DNA of 64,000 nucleotides from Ancylostoma caninum (taxonomy: Eukaryota; Nematoda; Chromadorea; Rhabditida; Ancylostomatidae), in assembly GCA_037903475.1 (NCBI GenBank), contig JBAJFG010000047.1, positions 62,001 to 126,000 of the forward strand. Reading direction: 5' to 3'. The notes beneath the pieces were generated by a model. It saw only the letters and a program-made list of their open reading frames with translations. It searched no databases and was not told the origin of the DNA. The translations under genes and the position numbers were made by a program. Position 1 is the stretch's first letter; every line of letters begins with the position of its first letter. Shown here one piece after another: positions 1 through 11,700 of the stretch.

Positions 1-582
1 GAATGACCAAATGGTCCAAGAAAATGATCATGCTGCTAACAAGCTTTGGCCATATGGTACTTACTCGTCTACGGTAAACATTTTGTCTTTCCGTGTACAA
101 AGAGCTACTGATTTTTGAAAAATTCCTAAAACTCATGACTCAGCCTGATAGCACATCATGGAATTGTTTTTTTTTTTCAGAAAAAAAGATGAACAACTCC
201 AACGTTGATAAGCGTGTTGGCAACATTTGTGCAGGAGCAAATAAATGGCTTCTTCTATATAAGCTTCGAACCAATGCTTCGTTCCTTGCATAGTGAGAGT
301 GCTCAGATGATGACGGTTCAGGTGGCAGGTCTCTAGCATCTTCTCGAGAGAACAAATGTCAGAATTAGGAATAAATTATGTAATGAGTCCTATTCAAGAT
401 GTCCTTCAGTTCTGGATACTCCGCACATCACTTCATGTGGCTTATTTCCTTAGCTATGTTGTCGTAGTCCTCCTGGAAATTCTCGCATGGGAACAGAGCA
501 CAGAAGCGCCCATGCCATCTGAGAATGCATATATCTAGGAAGGGTTTTTTCCTATGATCACATACTGTATTACAAGCCGTCA
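1..582. other. No recognisable gene
   Basis: Only short open frames with no protein-like composition or paired splice sites are seen. The stretch ends where a Helitron 5' terminus begins at 583. Confidence 0.5.
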
Positions 583-607
583 TCTGTATATATGTAAAAG
601 TGAAAGT

Positions 608-841
<234 letters not shown>

Positions 842-867
842 CGATTGGTTTATCGATTACATCGAGT

Positions 868-1390
868 TTATTGATTTTTCGCTCTTCTTGACCAGGGACT
901 AGCGAGAACATGCCTACTGGGGTACCTCAATGCGCCGATTGATTTTATTGATTTTTCGCTATTCTTGATCATGGGGTGGTAAAGACATGTCTACTGGGGT
1001 ACCTCAATGCGCTGAACACGAATACGACAACCATTTTGCGCGAAATATTGATTTATTGAATTTATTGATTTTTCGCTATTCTTGATCACAGGGTGGTAGA
1101 AACATGTCTACTGGGGTTTCTCAATACGCTGAATAAGAATGACAACCATTTTGCACGAAATATTGATTTTGTCGATTTTTCCATTTTCGCTCGGGGACGG
1201 ACAAAGACATGTCTTCTTGGGTTTCTCAATACGCTGAAAAGGAATATGACAAACATCTTGCATGAAATACCGGTTTTTCGATTTTATTGATTTTTGGCTC
1301 TTCCGCCCAATGGAGCGGTGAAGACATCTCTCCTGGGGTTCCTCGATATGCTGAGTATGAATATGACAACCACTTTGTACGAGTACGTCG
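868..1390 (+). repeat. Degenerate tandem repeat inside Helitron A, unit about 110 bp
   Basis: The phrase GATTTTTCGCT followed by CATGTCTACTGGGGT..CTCAA and CGAATACGACAACCATTTTG recurs about five times, with starts near 870, 948, 1067, 1177 and 1289. Copy B of the Helitron has only about two units, so copy number varies between elements. Confidence 0.75.
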
Positions 1391-1585
1391 ATTCAATGTC
1401 ACCGAAATAGCTTTGCTAACTTTTCGCCTACAAGTCGATGGGAAACGTCACCTGGGCCTCGCTAACATGCTGATCACCAAAATTATGGAGATTTTAATGA
1501 ATTTGTCGATGATATTAATTGGCCTCAGCAGTATGATGTAGCCAAGGTAATAAAACAAACGAGCGAAGCCGGGTACGGCAGCTAG

Positions 1586-2472
1586 TGATATATAATAATT
1601 TATGGCCATACCTTACTTACCGGGTCGATCACTTGAAGGAGTAAATCATTTTTGCTAGTGAATCGCAGTTCTTATTAATACCCAACACTACTAAGTTCTG
1701 AATGCCACTCAATGCACTTTTTGGGTGTGAGCGCAAAAGCTCCCATCAAGACTGGGTCTGAGAGATTCATTGAACTGCGTGGACGATCGAAGAAAATGCG
1801 AATACGTTTCATTTTCATATCTTTACTAGTAGAAGGCATGTAATCACAGAATAGAATCATTATCCTATAAAGAAAGAAAATAAAGGCTTCGCAGAAAATC
1901 TATATGGTATAAAACTCTCTTGCTAATGAATCAAGAATAACGAAGCAATATCAAGGGCTCGGCACTCCCACAAGAGGATCCAAGGGCACTGTAACCGCAG
2001 ACAATGGATGATTTGAACCAAAACGCAATATATGGCATGAGAAATATGATACACCCTGCCCGTACACCAGAATCTGCACTAGCTAGTGTGTTGCCGTAAG
2101 AAAACTTGCATCCAAAATAACTGACACCAAGCTCTCCCCTGGAGAACCACTGCACCGCAATCTTCACTAAAAAGCAAACAGAAAGGGTACAGTGTTCGAC
2201 AATGAAATAGTAAAGCGGACATTAAAAGGACTGTGCGCTCAATTAACAAACTAGACCACAACCAACCCTTGCAAAACAAATACATACCGAGGAAATTTAA
2301 AAAAAAACGAAGGGTAACGTTACAACACGTGACTCTGAGTGAAGCATGTTTTGGTTCGTTTGTCAATTTCTTCAGTACTTATCACCTTCGAAAACATGTA
2401 AATACATCACCAAACTAAATCTTTGTATAGGTAATCTAGTAATGAGTAACATTAGCAAATCACTACTTTCGG
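1586..2472. other. Region downstream of the ZNF598 gene; possible extra 3' exon
   Basis: No AATAAA-type signal was seen close behind the ZNF598 stop at 2473. On the minus strand an acceptor ending at 2167 opens a frame reading FSRGELGVSYFGCK (about 2150-2105), faintly like the C-terminal F-x2-G-x-[IL] region of ZNF598. A second minus-strand open frame lies at 1675-1860. Neither can be joined to the gene without an unseen splice upstream of the 2473 stop, so both are left unassigned. Confidence 0.25.
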
Positions 2473-2718
2473 CTAATGTTTCGCACCAACAGTTGACCAT
2501 TCGCTCTGTCTTTTCTGCTCGGACTCAGAAAGAGCAGCTTTGCGGCTCAGGTCGGAATCTGAGAAGAATGGAGCCATAGAAAACACAGGTTGAGATGCCC
2601 GAGGAATAGCGAGACCAGGAGGAGCAGATGGATCAGGACAGATGCTTTCAAACCCAGGTGGAGGACCTGAGAGAATGTTGCTTCCTGCCGATAAGCCAAA
2701 GCCTGGAGGAGCGTCTGC
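2473..2718 (-). CDS. znf-598: ZNF598 exon 17 (last recognised): PPGF repeats
   Basis: The acceptor TTTCCAG precedes GCA at 2718. The exon encodes APPGFGL, PPPGFES and APPGLAI, the proline-glycine-phenylalanine motifs typical of the ZNF598 C-terminal half, then a Ser/Glu/Lys-rich tail (SDSDLSRKAALSESEQK) and a TAG stop at 2473-2475. Whether this is the true C-terminus is unsure, because the family usually carries one more helical domain. Confidence 0.7.
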   Translation of the reverse strand, partial: ADAPPGFGLSAGSNILSGPPPGFESICPDPSAPPGLAIPRASQPVFSMAPFFSDSDLSRKAALSESEQKRQSEWSTVGAKH

Positions 2719-5700
2719 CTGGAAATTAATGTCTTCGTAAATCAACAAATGGTGATAACTCTGTTTACACAATTTCATTAGGTTGTCGGAAAAGTTTCCC
2801 GCCACTTAGTTTAGTATCTTGTATCTTATCTTAAGATTGATTTGAAACTTTTCATCCTGTGTGTATATAAAGGTTGGTCAATGGTCTACTTACATCTAAT
2901 TTGCCTTCGCACTTCGTTACGGTTATGGCTGAAAGAATTGTCCTTGACTCCAAGCAAGTTCGACTGCTTCTGCCCTACGAATTCAGAAAACATAGTAACG
3001 CAAGGCAAGCGATGCAACGAAGAATATATGTGATGCAATGGACGTTTCGACTGTCTCTTACGATACGGCAAAAGTTTGGTTCCGCAAATTCAAAAACGGC
3101 GACTTCGACTTCGATGACAAACGAAAGTCTGGTAGGCCGACCGAAGTGGATGACGAGCGCCTTCTGGAGCTGGTTGAAGAGGATGCGCAGCGTGACACCC
3201 GTGAGCTGGCAGAGGAACCCCAGTGCCATCACGATACCATAGCTGTCCATCTGCATGGCTTCGGAAAGAAGTGGAAGTTTAGCGTTTGGATACCTCATGA
3301 TCTGAGTAGGAATCAACATCATGTGTGGGAGGCTGCATGCATCAACTTTTTACATTTGACGAACTTTCGCCTGGCTCGACAACCTGGTCACCGGTGACAG
3401 GAAGTGGGTGAACGTGAACGACGGCGGAAGCGCCAGTGGCTCAAACGCGGAGATCCTGGGATTCCAACACCAAAAACAAAACTGGGAATTCCTACCACCG
3501 AATCCCACTGTTACAGCCGAACTCTACTGCAGAGACGTGGGTCGCGTCGCTGCAGCTCTACGTGGAAAGTAGGACAAAGTTTACTTTTTCCACGACAACG
3601 CTAGGTCACACGTTGGGGAGGGAACGCAGCAAAAGCTTCAGAGCCTGGAGTGGCATGTCCTGCCCCACCCATCGTACTCATCAGACCTGGCGCCAACAGA
3701 TTGCCATCTGTTCCTGTCGCTGTTCAATCGAATGCAAGGGAAAAAATTCGACAATATGGACCAACATCAAAAAGTGACTCACAGAGTTTTATGGCTTAAC
3801 ACCCCAAGATTTCTATACAAGCGGGATCCGAAAATTACCTGATAAATGGCAATATGTTGTCGAATATGATGGTGCATATAATTGTTAATTGTTGATTGTA
3901 TTAAGCAAGAAAAATAAATTCGAATGAAAAATAAAAAATGGCGGGAAACTTTTCCGACAACCTAATATGAACAAGATACATTAGTAAATGAAGGCTTATT
4001 TTATGAACAACGTACATTAGTAGACGAAAGCTCCACCACAGTTCCGGAAGTGCTTTTTCTCGGAGGTAACTGAACAGCTTCGGGAGGAAGCGGAGCAACT
4101 TGAGTCGGAATCGTGCTTTTCTGAGGTTCTTGTGTGCCCAGCACGTTAGAGAGGGAAAGGTTTGAGAAGAGCGAAGATTCAGTGGGTAATGAAAACTGAA
4201 AATACGGTTAAAATTAAGAGCACATAGTCAGAAAAGACCATAGGAAAACCCATAAACCCATATGATTCAACGCCGGCCTTACGACGAGAGTTCCACTTCG
4301 TATCAATTCAGAACATACCTTCTAGACAAAGCAGCATTCTTTCGCTATGGATTTCAACAACTATATAGTCATTTTAACTTCAAAAAATTTGGTCCTATAG
4401 GATTTTATACAAAAAACAACAAATTCAAAACAAGAATGGAAGCGAAAAACTTCTATTATGGGGTAAAGTTGCCTAAGAACTACGGAGTTATTTCTCTTTT
4501 TTCCTTCAACAATCGAAGAAAATGGAGGAGCCAGAACCAGAACACCATGAAATAAATAAAGAAAGTGTGCAATTAAAGAGGACGTCAACAGAAAAAATAA
4601 CCGCATCTGCTCACCCAGTCTAGTATTGAAGAGGACTGAGAAGGTGGTTCAGATGGAGTAGTAGCTTTACGAGCAGATTCGTCAACGTATCTTTCAACTT
4701 CCTGCAGGACAGCATCCTCATTCTCTTTGTTCGGTGCAGGTGTGGAAGGTTCGACTTTGTCGGCCGAAGGGCGCGATTTATTCGGCTCCTTCCTAGCAGG
4801 GACGAAATCCGACACAGCCGGCACACCCTTCGCCTTGGTCTCGACGACCGTGGTGCTCGGTTTGTTTCCATTAGAATTTTCTTTCCGCTTTTTGCCATTG
4901 GAACCTTCCACGGTTTCAGGTTTGGATTCGTTTGTAATCAGGTCAACAGCTTGTTGCGGTTCTTGGTGTGGTTCTTTTGATTCTGATGTTTCACCATTGA
5001 CAACCTTCGAATCTTTTTGTTGCACTCGACGAGTCTTCTTTTCCTTCCGCGGTTTCGCTGGCACCTAAATGAAGTGCACCTTAAGGCCAAACCTGAACAG
5101 TTCGAAAGTGAGGAAAACTATACTTCACACTACAGCTAACCTCGTGCCATTGCTCAGGTTCGACTTCTTTCGCTGGGGTGGTCACCGGTCTATCGGGCCA
5201 CACATCAGGTTGAGGTAATTGTTTGGCGTTGTTGGGTACTTTGCAGCCAACGATAACCGTCTAGAAAGCCTTCTGCGAGTAATGAATTCTTTCTAAAATT
5301 TGACATTAAAGATCATACTTTAGCGTTCTTTTTGGCTCCCCATGCAGATGTTGCTGGTAGCTGTTTGCTCACAGCTGGCAGTGCTGGGAAATCCTCAACA
5401 GGTTGAGCTGAGCTTTGCGGTCTGAAATGAATCGTTTTAAAGTTACGTTTCGCACAAATCTCATAAGAGAAGAACTAGGCACCAATCAATAATTTAGAAA
5501 AATCTTTAAAAAACCAACGGACAATTAGCTTGGGAACCAACGAATTCTAATGAAAAAAGTGCGCATGGTCATACCAAGAGACTTACTGAGCTGAAACTTT
5601 TTGAGCATTATGGGAGGACTGCACCACACCACCGGCTTGCGAAGATGATATTGGAGAAGGCTTATTCGAATTCACTTGTTGCCCACCTGCATGGTTTACA

Positions 5701-8700
5701 CGGTTCAAACGCGGGAAGTTAACCGGTCGTAAGTTCTGAAAAGTTGAGCAGGTACAATAGGCGGAGTGAATACTGAAACGATTAAATGAACCACTACAAA
5801 CCGCGAGAGCTGGATCTGAACGGGAATTGCCAAGACTGGGTGCTAAACTGGGGAAGTCCTCGTTTTGCGGCGTATATGCAGGAGCGACGTTGTAACGCAC
5901 AGTACGACTACTACTCTGCGCTGATGGCACAACCACAAATTCATCAGTGGGTCTTCAAAATAGACCAAATTATCATAACTGGCAGGAATTCATGAAAAAA
6001 AAACTCAAAGTTCTGGTTTACTGTCGTCAGGTGTGTCGAAAGACTGGCTGCTATTGTTAACTACACCTAACTTAATGCATCGCAAATCACAAACCATATT
6101 CAATTTTTGACTCTCGTGACTTCTTCGCTTACAAAGCTTATCTTTGTTCTGTTTTTCTTTTTTAACATGCGTTAACCGTTTCTCCTTATAACATGTTTTT
6201 TATTCAGAAATTACTTTCAAGACCCACCGCTTTGGGACAGCTGGCTGCTCTTGTGGCACAACAGCAATTTTCTCACGCCGTGGAACAGGCGCATTTGTAG
6301 GTGCCTCCCGTCTGGTTCTGCAACGAAAAGTTGATGAAGAAAAGTTCATTAAATCTCGCTGAGAAAAGATCTCACCGTGAGGGACCTGCGAGCTGCCGAT
6401 CACTAAACTGGAAATCAAGACCCACAGCCGCACGGCGATTACTGTGTTCTTTGGACTGCAAAGAAAAAGTCCAGTCCAAGTAGAAGAAAAAGTAGACATA
6501 ACCAGCATAAACCAGCATTACTACCTTGTGGAGATTCAGATCCATCTGGTTAGAGAAAGCAATCCCCATTGCTTTGCATTCTTCAAACTCGCAAAGAAAA
6601 TGTTGTTCCTTGTAATGAGCAACAAGCTCTCCGTGATCCCTGAATGGTGGGAAAAGGAAGTACTAGGCTGCTTCTACTAGAGCAGGATAATTGGAAACCT
6701 ACTTGAAAAATACATTCATGTGTTTACCCTCCGATTCGCAAAACCCGCAGAAGAAGTGCTCCTTACGAAGGTGCCTATATCTGAATTCTTCGTCGAAGAA
6801 CCGCTGATCACAAAATAAACAGGAAAGACTGAAAACACCGTTCAAGTAACGAAAAACAGGGCTACTCATAATGACTAAAAACGAAGCGTCTTCTTGTAAA
6901 AAAATAAGGAGGTGAAGTGTCACAGATTTTCAAATGGATCGGGTTAAGATACAAACTTTCAACGTTTCTCAGAGCACATAGTGGTCAAATCACATCACAT
7001 CACCCAAATCACATAGCACATAGTCATCCCGATGCCACGATTGCTTCAGCAGCCTCACAACCAACAACAAACTCGGAAAGATGAACTCATTCAAAAACAT
7101 AAAGGGGTAGCTGAGGGTGCTGATCACAGACATAGTCCTCACTCTGCACAACAATGCTGATTTCATTAATTTCGCCGACCAGTACCAAGTGTACTCTCAT
7201 ACCGCTGATGTATCTCTATGCAGACTTGCTTTTGGAAGTGCTGGCCACAGATAAAACGTCGATTTAATGCGAAAAGTCTAAAAAGGACTAAAGCTGCACC
7301 ACCTCAATGACACAGAAAAAAAATAAAATCAGAACACAGAACTTTTTGTGTGGAAATTTTCGGGAAAATCCGAGAGTAAAGCTAAACATAAAAATGATCG
7401 AATCGATAAAATCGATATCACCATTCAAGATGATTATAATATTCGTGATCAGCACCACTTCAACTACCCTTGCATCTTTTGAATGGCATTCCTTTTTCAC
7501 TCTTGGGGGTGGGGGGACGATGGTGGGTATATATCTGAAGTATCTACAATAGGTACCAAGTACCTTTCAAACTTTTGTCATCTCTGTCTCCAGCGCGGAT
7601 GTGTCTTTGCAATCCATCACGAGTGTAAGTCTTTCTCTCCCTATAATATGAAACAATTATATGAGAACACATTGCATAGTAGAACCTACCTTGAAAACAG
7701 GATGATGTTCTCGGTGCATATGTGACAATATGTCAACTGATGAACACTTGACATGTGATGCCGCAATGCAACAAAAGTGGGAAATTCTAGTCTGCTGCCG
7801 TCAGGACTAAATAAATATTTTGTTGATAAAGATGGATACTATTTCAAAACAGAAACCCAAAACTACCTTTTACAAAGTTTGCAAACATGAGCAAGGTACT
7901 TTTCATATCGAGTGATAGCGTCTGCATTTTCGAATCGTAAACCGTATCTATCTTCGTCAGGATGATTGAGAGACCGTAACGGTGCGAAAGTAGTACCGAA
8001 GCCGTTCGAAACAAAGGTGAAACATAACTGAAACTCCAGAGACTTATGAAGGCTAAGTCTGATGAAGATCTAGTTGTGGTACCTCAAAAGTTCACCAACG
8101 AGATGAGTGATACTAGAAGAGGTTCCACAAAAATCATATTGGAGGAAAATAATAAGTAACAGTACAATGTGAGTAAATGATATAATATCAAAAGAGTGAA
8201 CAGGAGTTCGTTTGGGAAAATAAGAAATGAACACTATACTAACCGTCTCCATGTTCGCTCTGCAGACTGAACATTGACGATTATTCGAAAGAACTCTTAT
8301 CCGAATAGCACACTCGATGCAAACAGGATGGTTGCATGATCCCACGCCGAACAAGTCACAATCCTTACAACAGATTGTGCATTCCTCTTTTGGCCCATTA
8401 CTGAGAGCGATGTCGGCAAAGTTGTCCTGTAAGAAATTGTACAAAGTTGATTCGAACGATTATAACAATTCGAATATGCCAGAACAACCTTAGCCGTATC
8501 AATCATTTGTTCATACTTCTGCATGTTCACATTGCGATACTGCAAATTTTGACCACGCTCTTCTCGAGAAAGCTGTGATGACCTGCTACTATTCTCTAAA
8601 ATTGGAACTATGAGACATTGTTCAAATAATACGTGTAAAACTGCAAAAATATAATATAATGGATTTTTGTCTCTCTCCATAGTCAATAATGAGAATTCCA

Positions 8701-11700
8701 CCAAATACATGAACAGCGGAAAAACAACAAATACTGAACCTAAATGATCAACAGAGGTTTTCTCTTGATATACACGTAGTAACAGGAAAGTATGATATTC
8801 AGTAAAAGAAAAAAAACGACTAAGTAAATTGGCACCATTCCAAGTTAGGAGACTCTAAAACTTAGGATTTTATTCAACATGCTGAACACAAATACCACAT
8901 CCGTTTTGCACCGAAACTTTGGTTTCGTAGGGTTACGACGGGTGTACAGTAAACACGGCATCTCGAAAAATTTTCATATCATGCAGGGGTTAATTCACAT
9001 GCTGAATGCGAAAAACGCATTCATTTTCCATGACACCAATTTCGCAACGGTACGGCAAGTTTGCAGGAAGAACTGGATAAAATGCCAATTTCGGGAACGG
9101 TACGAAAGAAATACAATATTCGTTTCCAACATATGAAGCATAGGTGCGATAGTCCGAGCCAAGGCTCAGACCCTCTTCACTTTGGGAGGGGGCCAATAGA
9201 CCCCCTTCACCAAAGCAGTTACAGAAACAAGGAAGTGAAGAAAATAAAAGTTTAATAAAGTGAAACTGAACAAATTCAATGATAAAGGATCGATGCTATA
9301 GCTGTTCATGCGAATAAGTGGCTCAGGAATCGAAATGGCGCGGTTAGTGTTGAATGGAGCGACCGTTGCCGCAGACAGGGAAAATGACGAGCGAATTTCT
9401 ATATGCTGGACAAAGAATTAGATAATAGTGAAGGGTATCTAATTGAAGCTTAAACCTAGTAGAGTTTAAATGTTAGAAGTAGAAAGCGATAGATAGCACG
9501 TTTGAGGAGAAATTTTCGAATACATAATGGTATGAAAAACATAGCATGTATGTTTCGAAGATTATTATGGAAAAGTTCATGGACTAATCGGAAAGAGGAT
9601 AGCCCTCCACAATTCGCGAAGATTTTCTCTTCATTTTCATGTATGACGTGTGACAGTTAGTGTGAGATGAGCAGGCAAAAAAGTGGTACCAACAGGACGG
9701 TCGAAAACTCCACAAATTAGGTGTTTTCAGAGGATTTCTTCTTGTGTTTCTTAGAAAGTGGTATATGCATACATACTAGAAAGAATGCGCTTTCCGCTGA
9801 TATACAAATGTATGGGGGAAACCCTTCTCTGATTGAAAAAAGGGTGGGTGAGCCGAAACAACGGGGCATTCTCGTGCCCATTGTTAGACAAATGGCGAGA
9901 TAGTACGATGAGGGAAGAGAGGTGCGCGCATGGGGTGGGAATGGCTTCAGAAACATTCTCACCCCCCTTCACAGAAAAAGACACGCAACCACATGAAACG
10001 AGATGCGGTTCATGAGTTAGGGTATTGGAGGAGGAGAACATAGATACCCTTCACTCCTAGGTTTCATTTCCGAATAAAGCTGTAATATACAAAAATAGCT
10101 CAAAAGCAGGTGTAATTTCAGTGTCAAATTTTTGTATGTAGGAGAAAAGAAATGTTGTGCAGTTGTGTATGTATGAGTGGACCATATCATGAAGGTGTGC
10201 TGAGGACTATCTTCATTCATGTAATCAATGGCTGTTTCCTCATTTGAAAGCAGTATCCTAGAGCATCCCGCAGCACGATAGCGATGACTCATCGCTATCA
10301 TACGGTTTCATGAAACTGTTGAACGATGTGTTTGCAGAAATATATTGCAAGATTTGCTCAGTTTCCATGGCATGTGAAGACATGTTGGGTATTACATCAA
10401 TGGATAGGGCATTGACGCTTACTTACCAATACCACAACTCTTACTAAAAGGAAACAGAAAGGCCCTCTCCCCCCCCCCTCTCCCCGGTCGACACCCTTCA
10501 CTTTTTGCCCGGTAACCCCCTTCACTTTGGCAGGGGCGTTCTCACCCCTATCGCACCTATGATATGAAGTTAACACCTAATGCATACGACAAAAGCGAAT
10601 ATACAACACTAAAGAATCACTAATCTTTTCCAACGTTAGAGCGGAGTAGAAAACCAACCACTATTATATTAGTCAGTGACAACTTGATTCTGTATGCCAA
10701 TGTGTATTTTTACGTAAAGGAACTAGAGGACGGCGAAGAACGAGAAAATGAAAAGGATGTGTAAATAGCAAAAGCGTCCATCCATAAAAAAGCAAGAAAA
10801 AACTCGAAAAGGAGAAATGCCTAAAACTGGGCAATCTGTTCTGTTTCATGTTCATAACGCACACTACAATACCTAATTCGGCACTATTCCACAATAGGGG
10901 GCCCAAAACTTAAAAAAAAATTTTCGCCCAAACTCTATGTGGGGGGGGGGGGTATTTGAGGTGCTAAACACGAATATCGTATACACTCTGTAACGTAACC
11001 CCATTTTCGTAGGCTTACGACAGGGTTATTGTAGAAATTTGATAAAAATTGACGATTTCGGCAGGAAAATGACACTTTCATGCAAATTGATGTTCATAAT
11101 CGTGATCAGCGCCCGAAATTACTCCTCTCTGCGTTGAAATATTCCTTCTTCCTCCATTGAAATACTTAGTGCAGAGACTGCTGCTGTAGTCCATGTGGAG
11201 TATAGCACCTTTCGTTGTCGCTACCAGCACCATCAAATCCGATACCTATCGATTTCTGTCGGGACATCGCCGGCGTAGCTGTGAAACGATCCATCGGTAA
11301 TCGATAGGTATCAGAATGATGTCATCTGGGTTATGGCGACTAAAGGTGAGAAATTCCACGTGGAGTATAGCACCTGCCAAAGAGTGGAGAATGACAAGAG
11401 GGCAGACAAGCAAGGAGAACTCGCAATTCAGAGACAGAATTTCATCTGTGGTCAATTTCACTGAGGAATATAGTTGACCGAAAAGGTACAGTACAGAAAA
11501 AAGACAGTGCAGGAAAGTATGCAAAAATGGGGCATATAAGTGAAAAAAGCAGAAATGGGGCACGAAGTGTACTGGGACCAGTGCAACCTAGCTGTTCCCA
11601 GCTAAGATGGAAACCCTATCATTTACATATTGTTTTATGTGTTAGACGACAATTTTCGAGAAGCTGTTATGTTTAATTTGGCCTTTCACTTGGTGATTGC

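Larger units (their letters stand above)
2781..3962 (+). mobile_element. Mariner element, complete ends, inside ZNF598 intron 16
   Basis: The element is 1182 bp and is bounded by perfect 24-bp terminal inverted repeats (2781-2804 and 3939-3962, beginning GGTTGTCGGAAAAGTTTC) with a TA duplication on both sides (2779-2780, 3963-3964). It lies opposite in orientation to the host gene and inside the intron between exons 16 and 17. The perfect TIRs suggest a fairly recent insertion, yet the transposase frame is broken. Confidence 0.95.
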
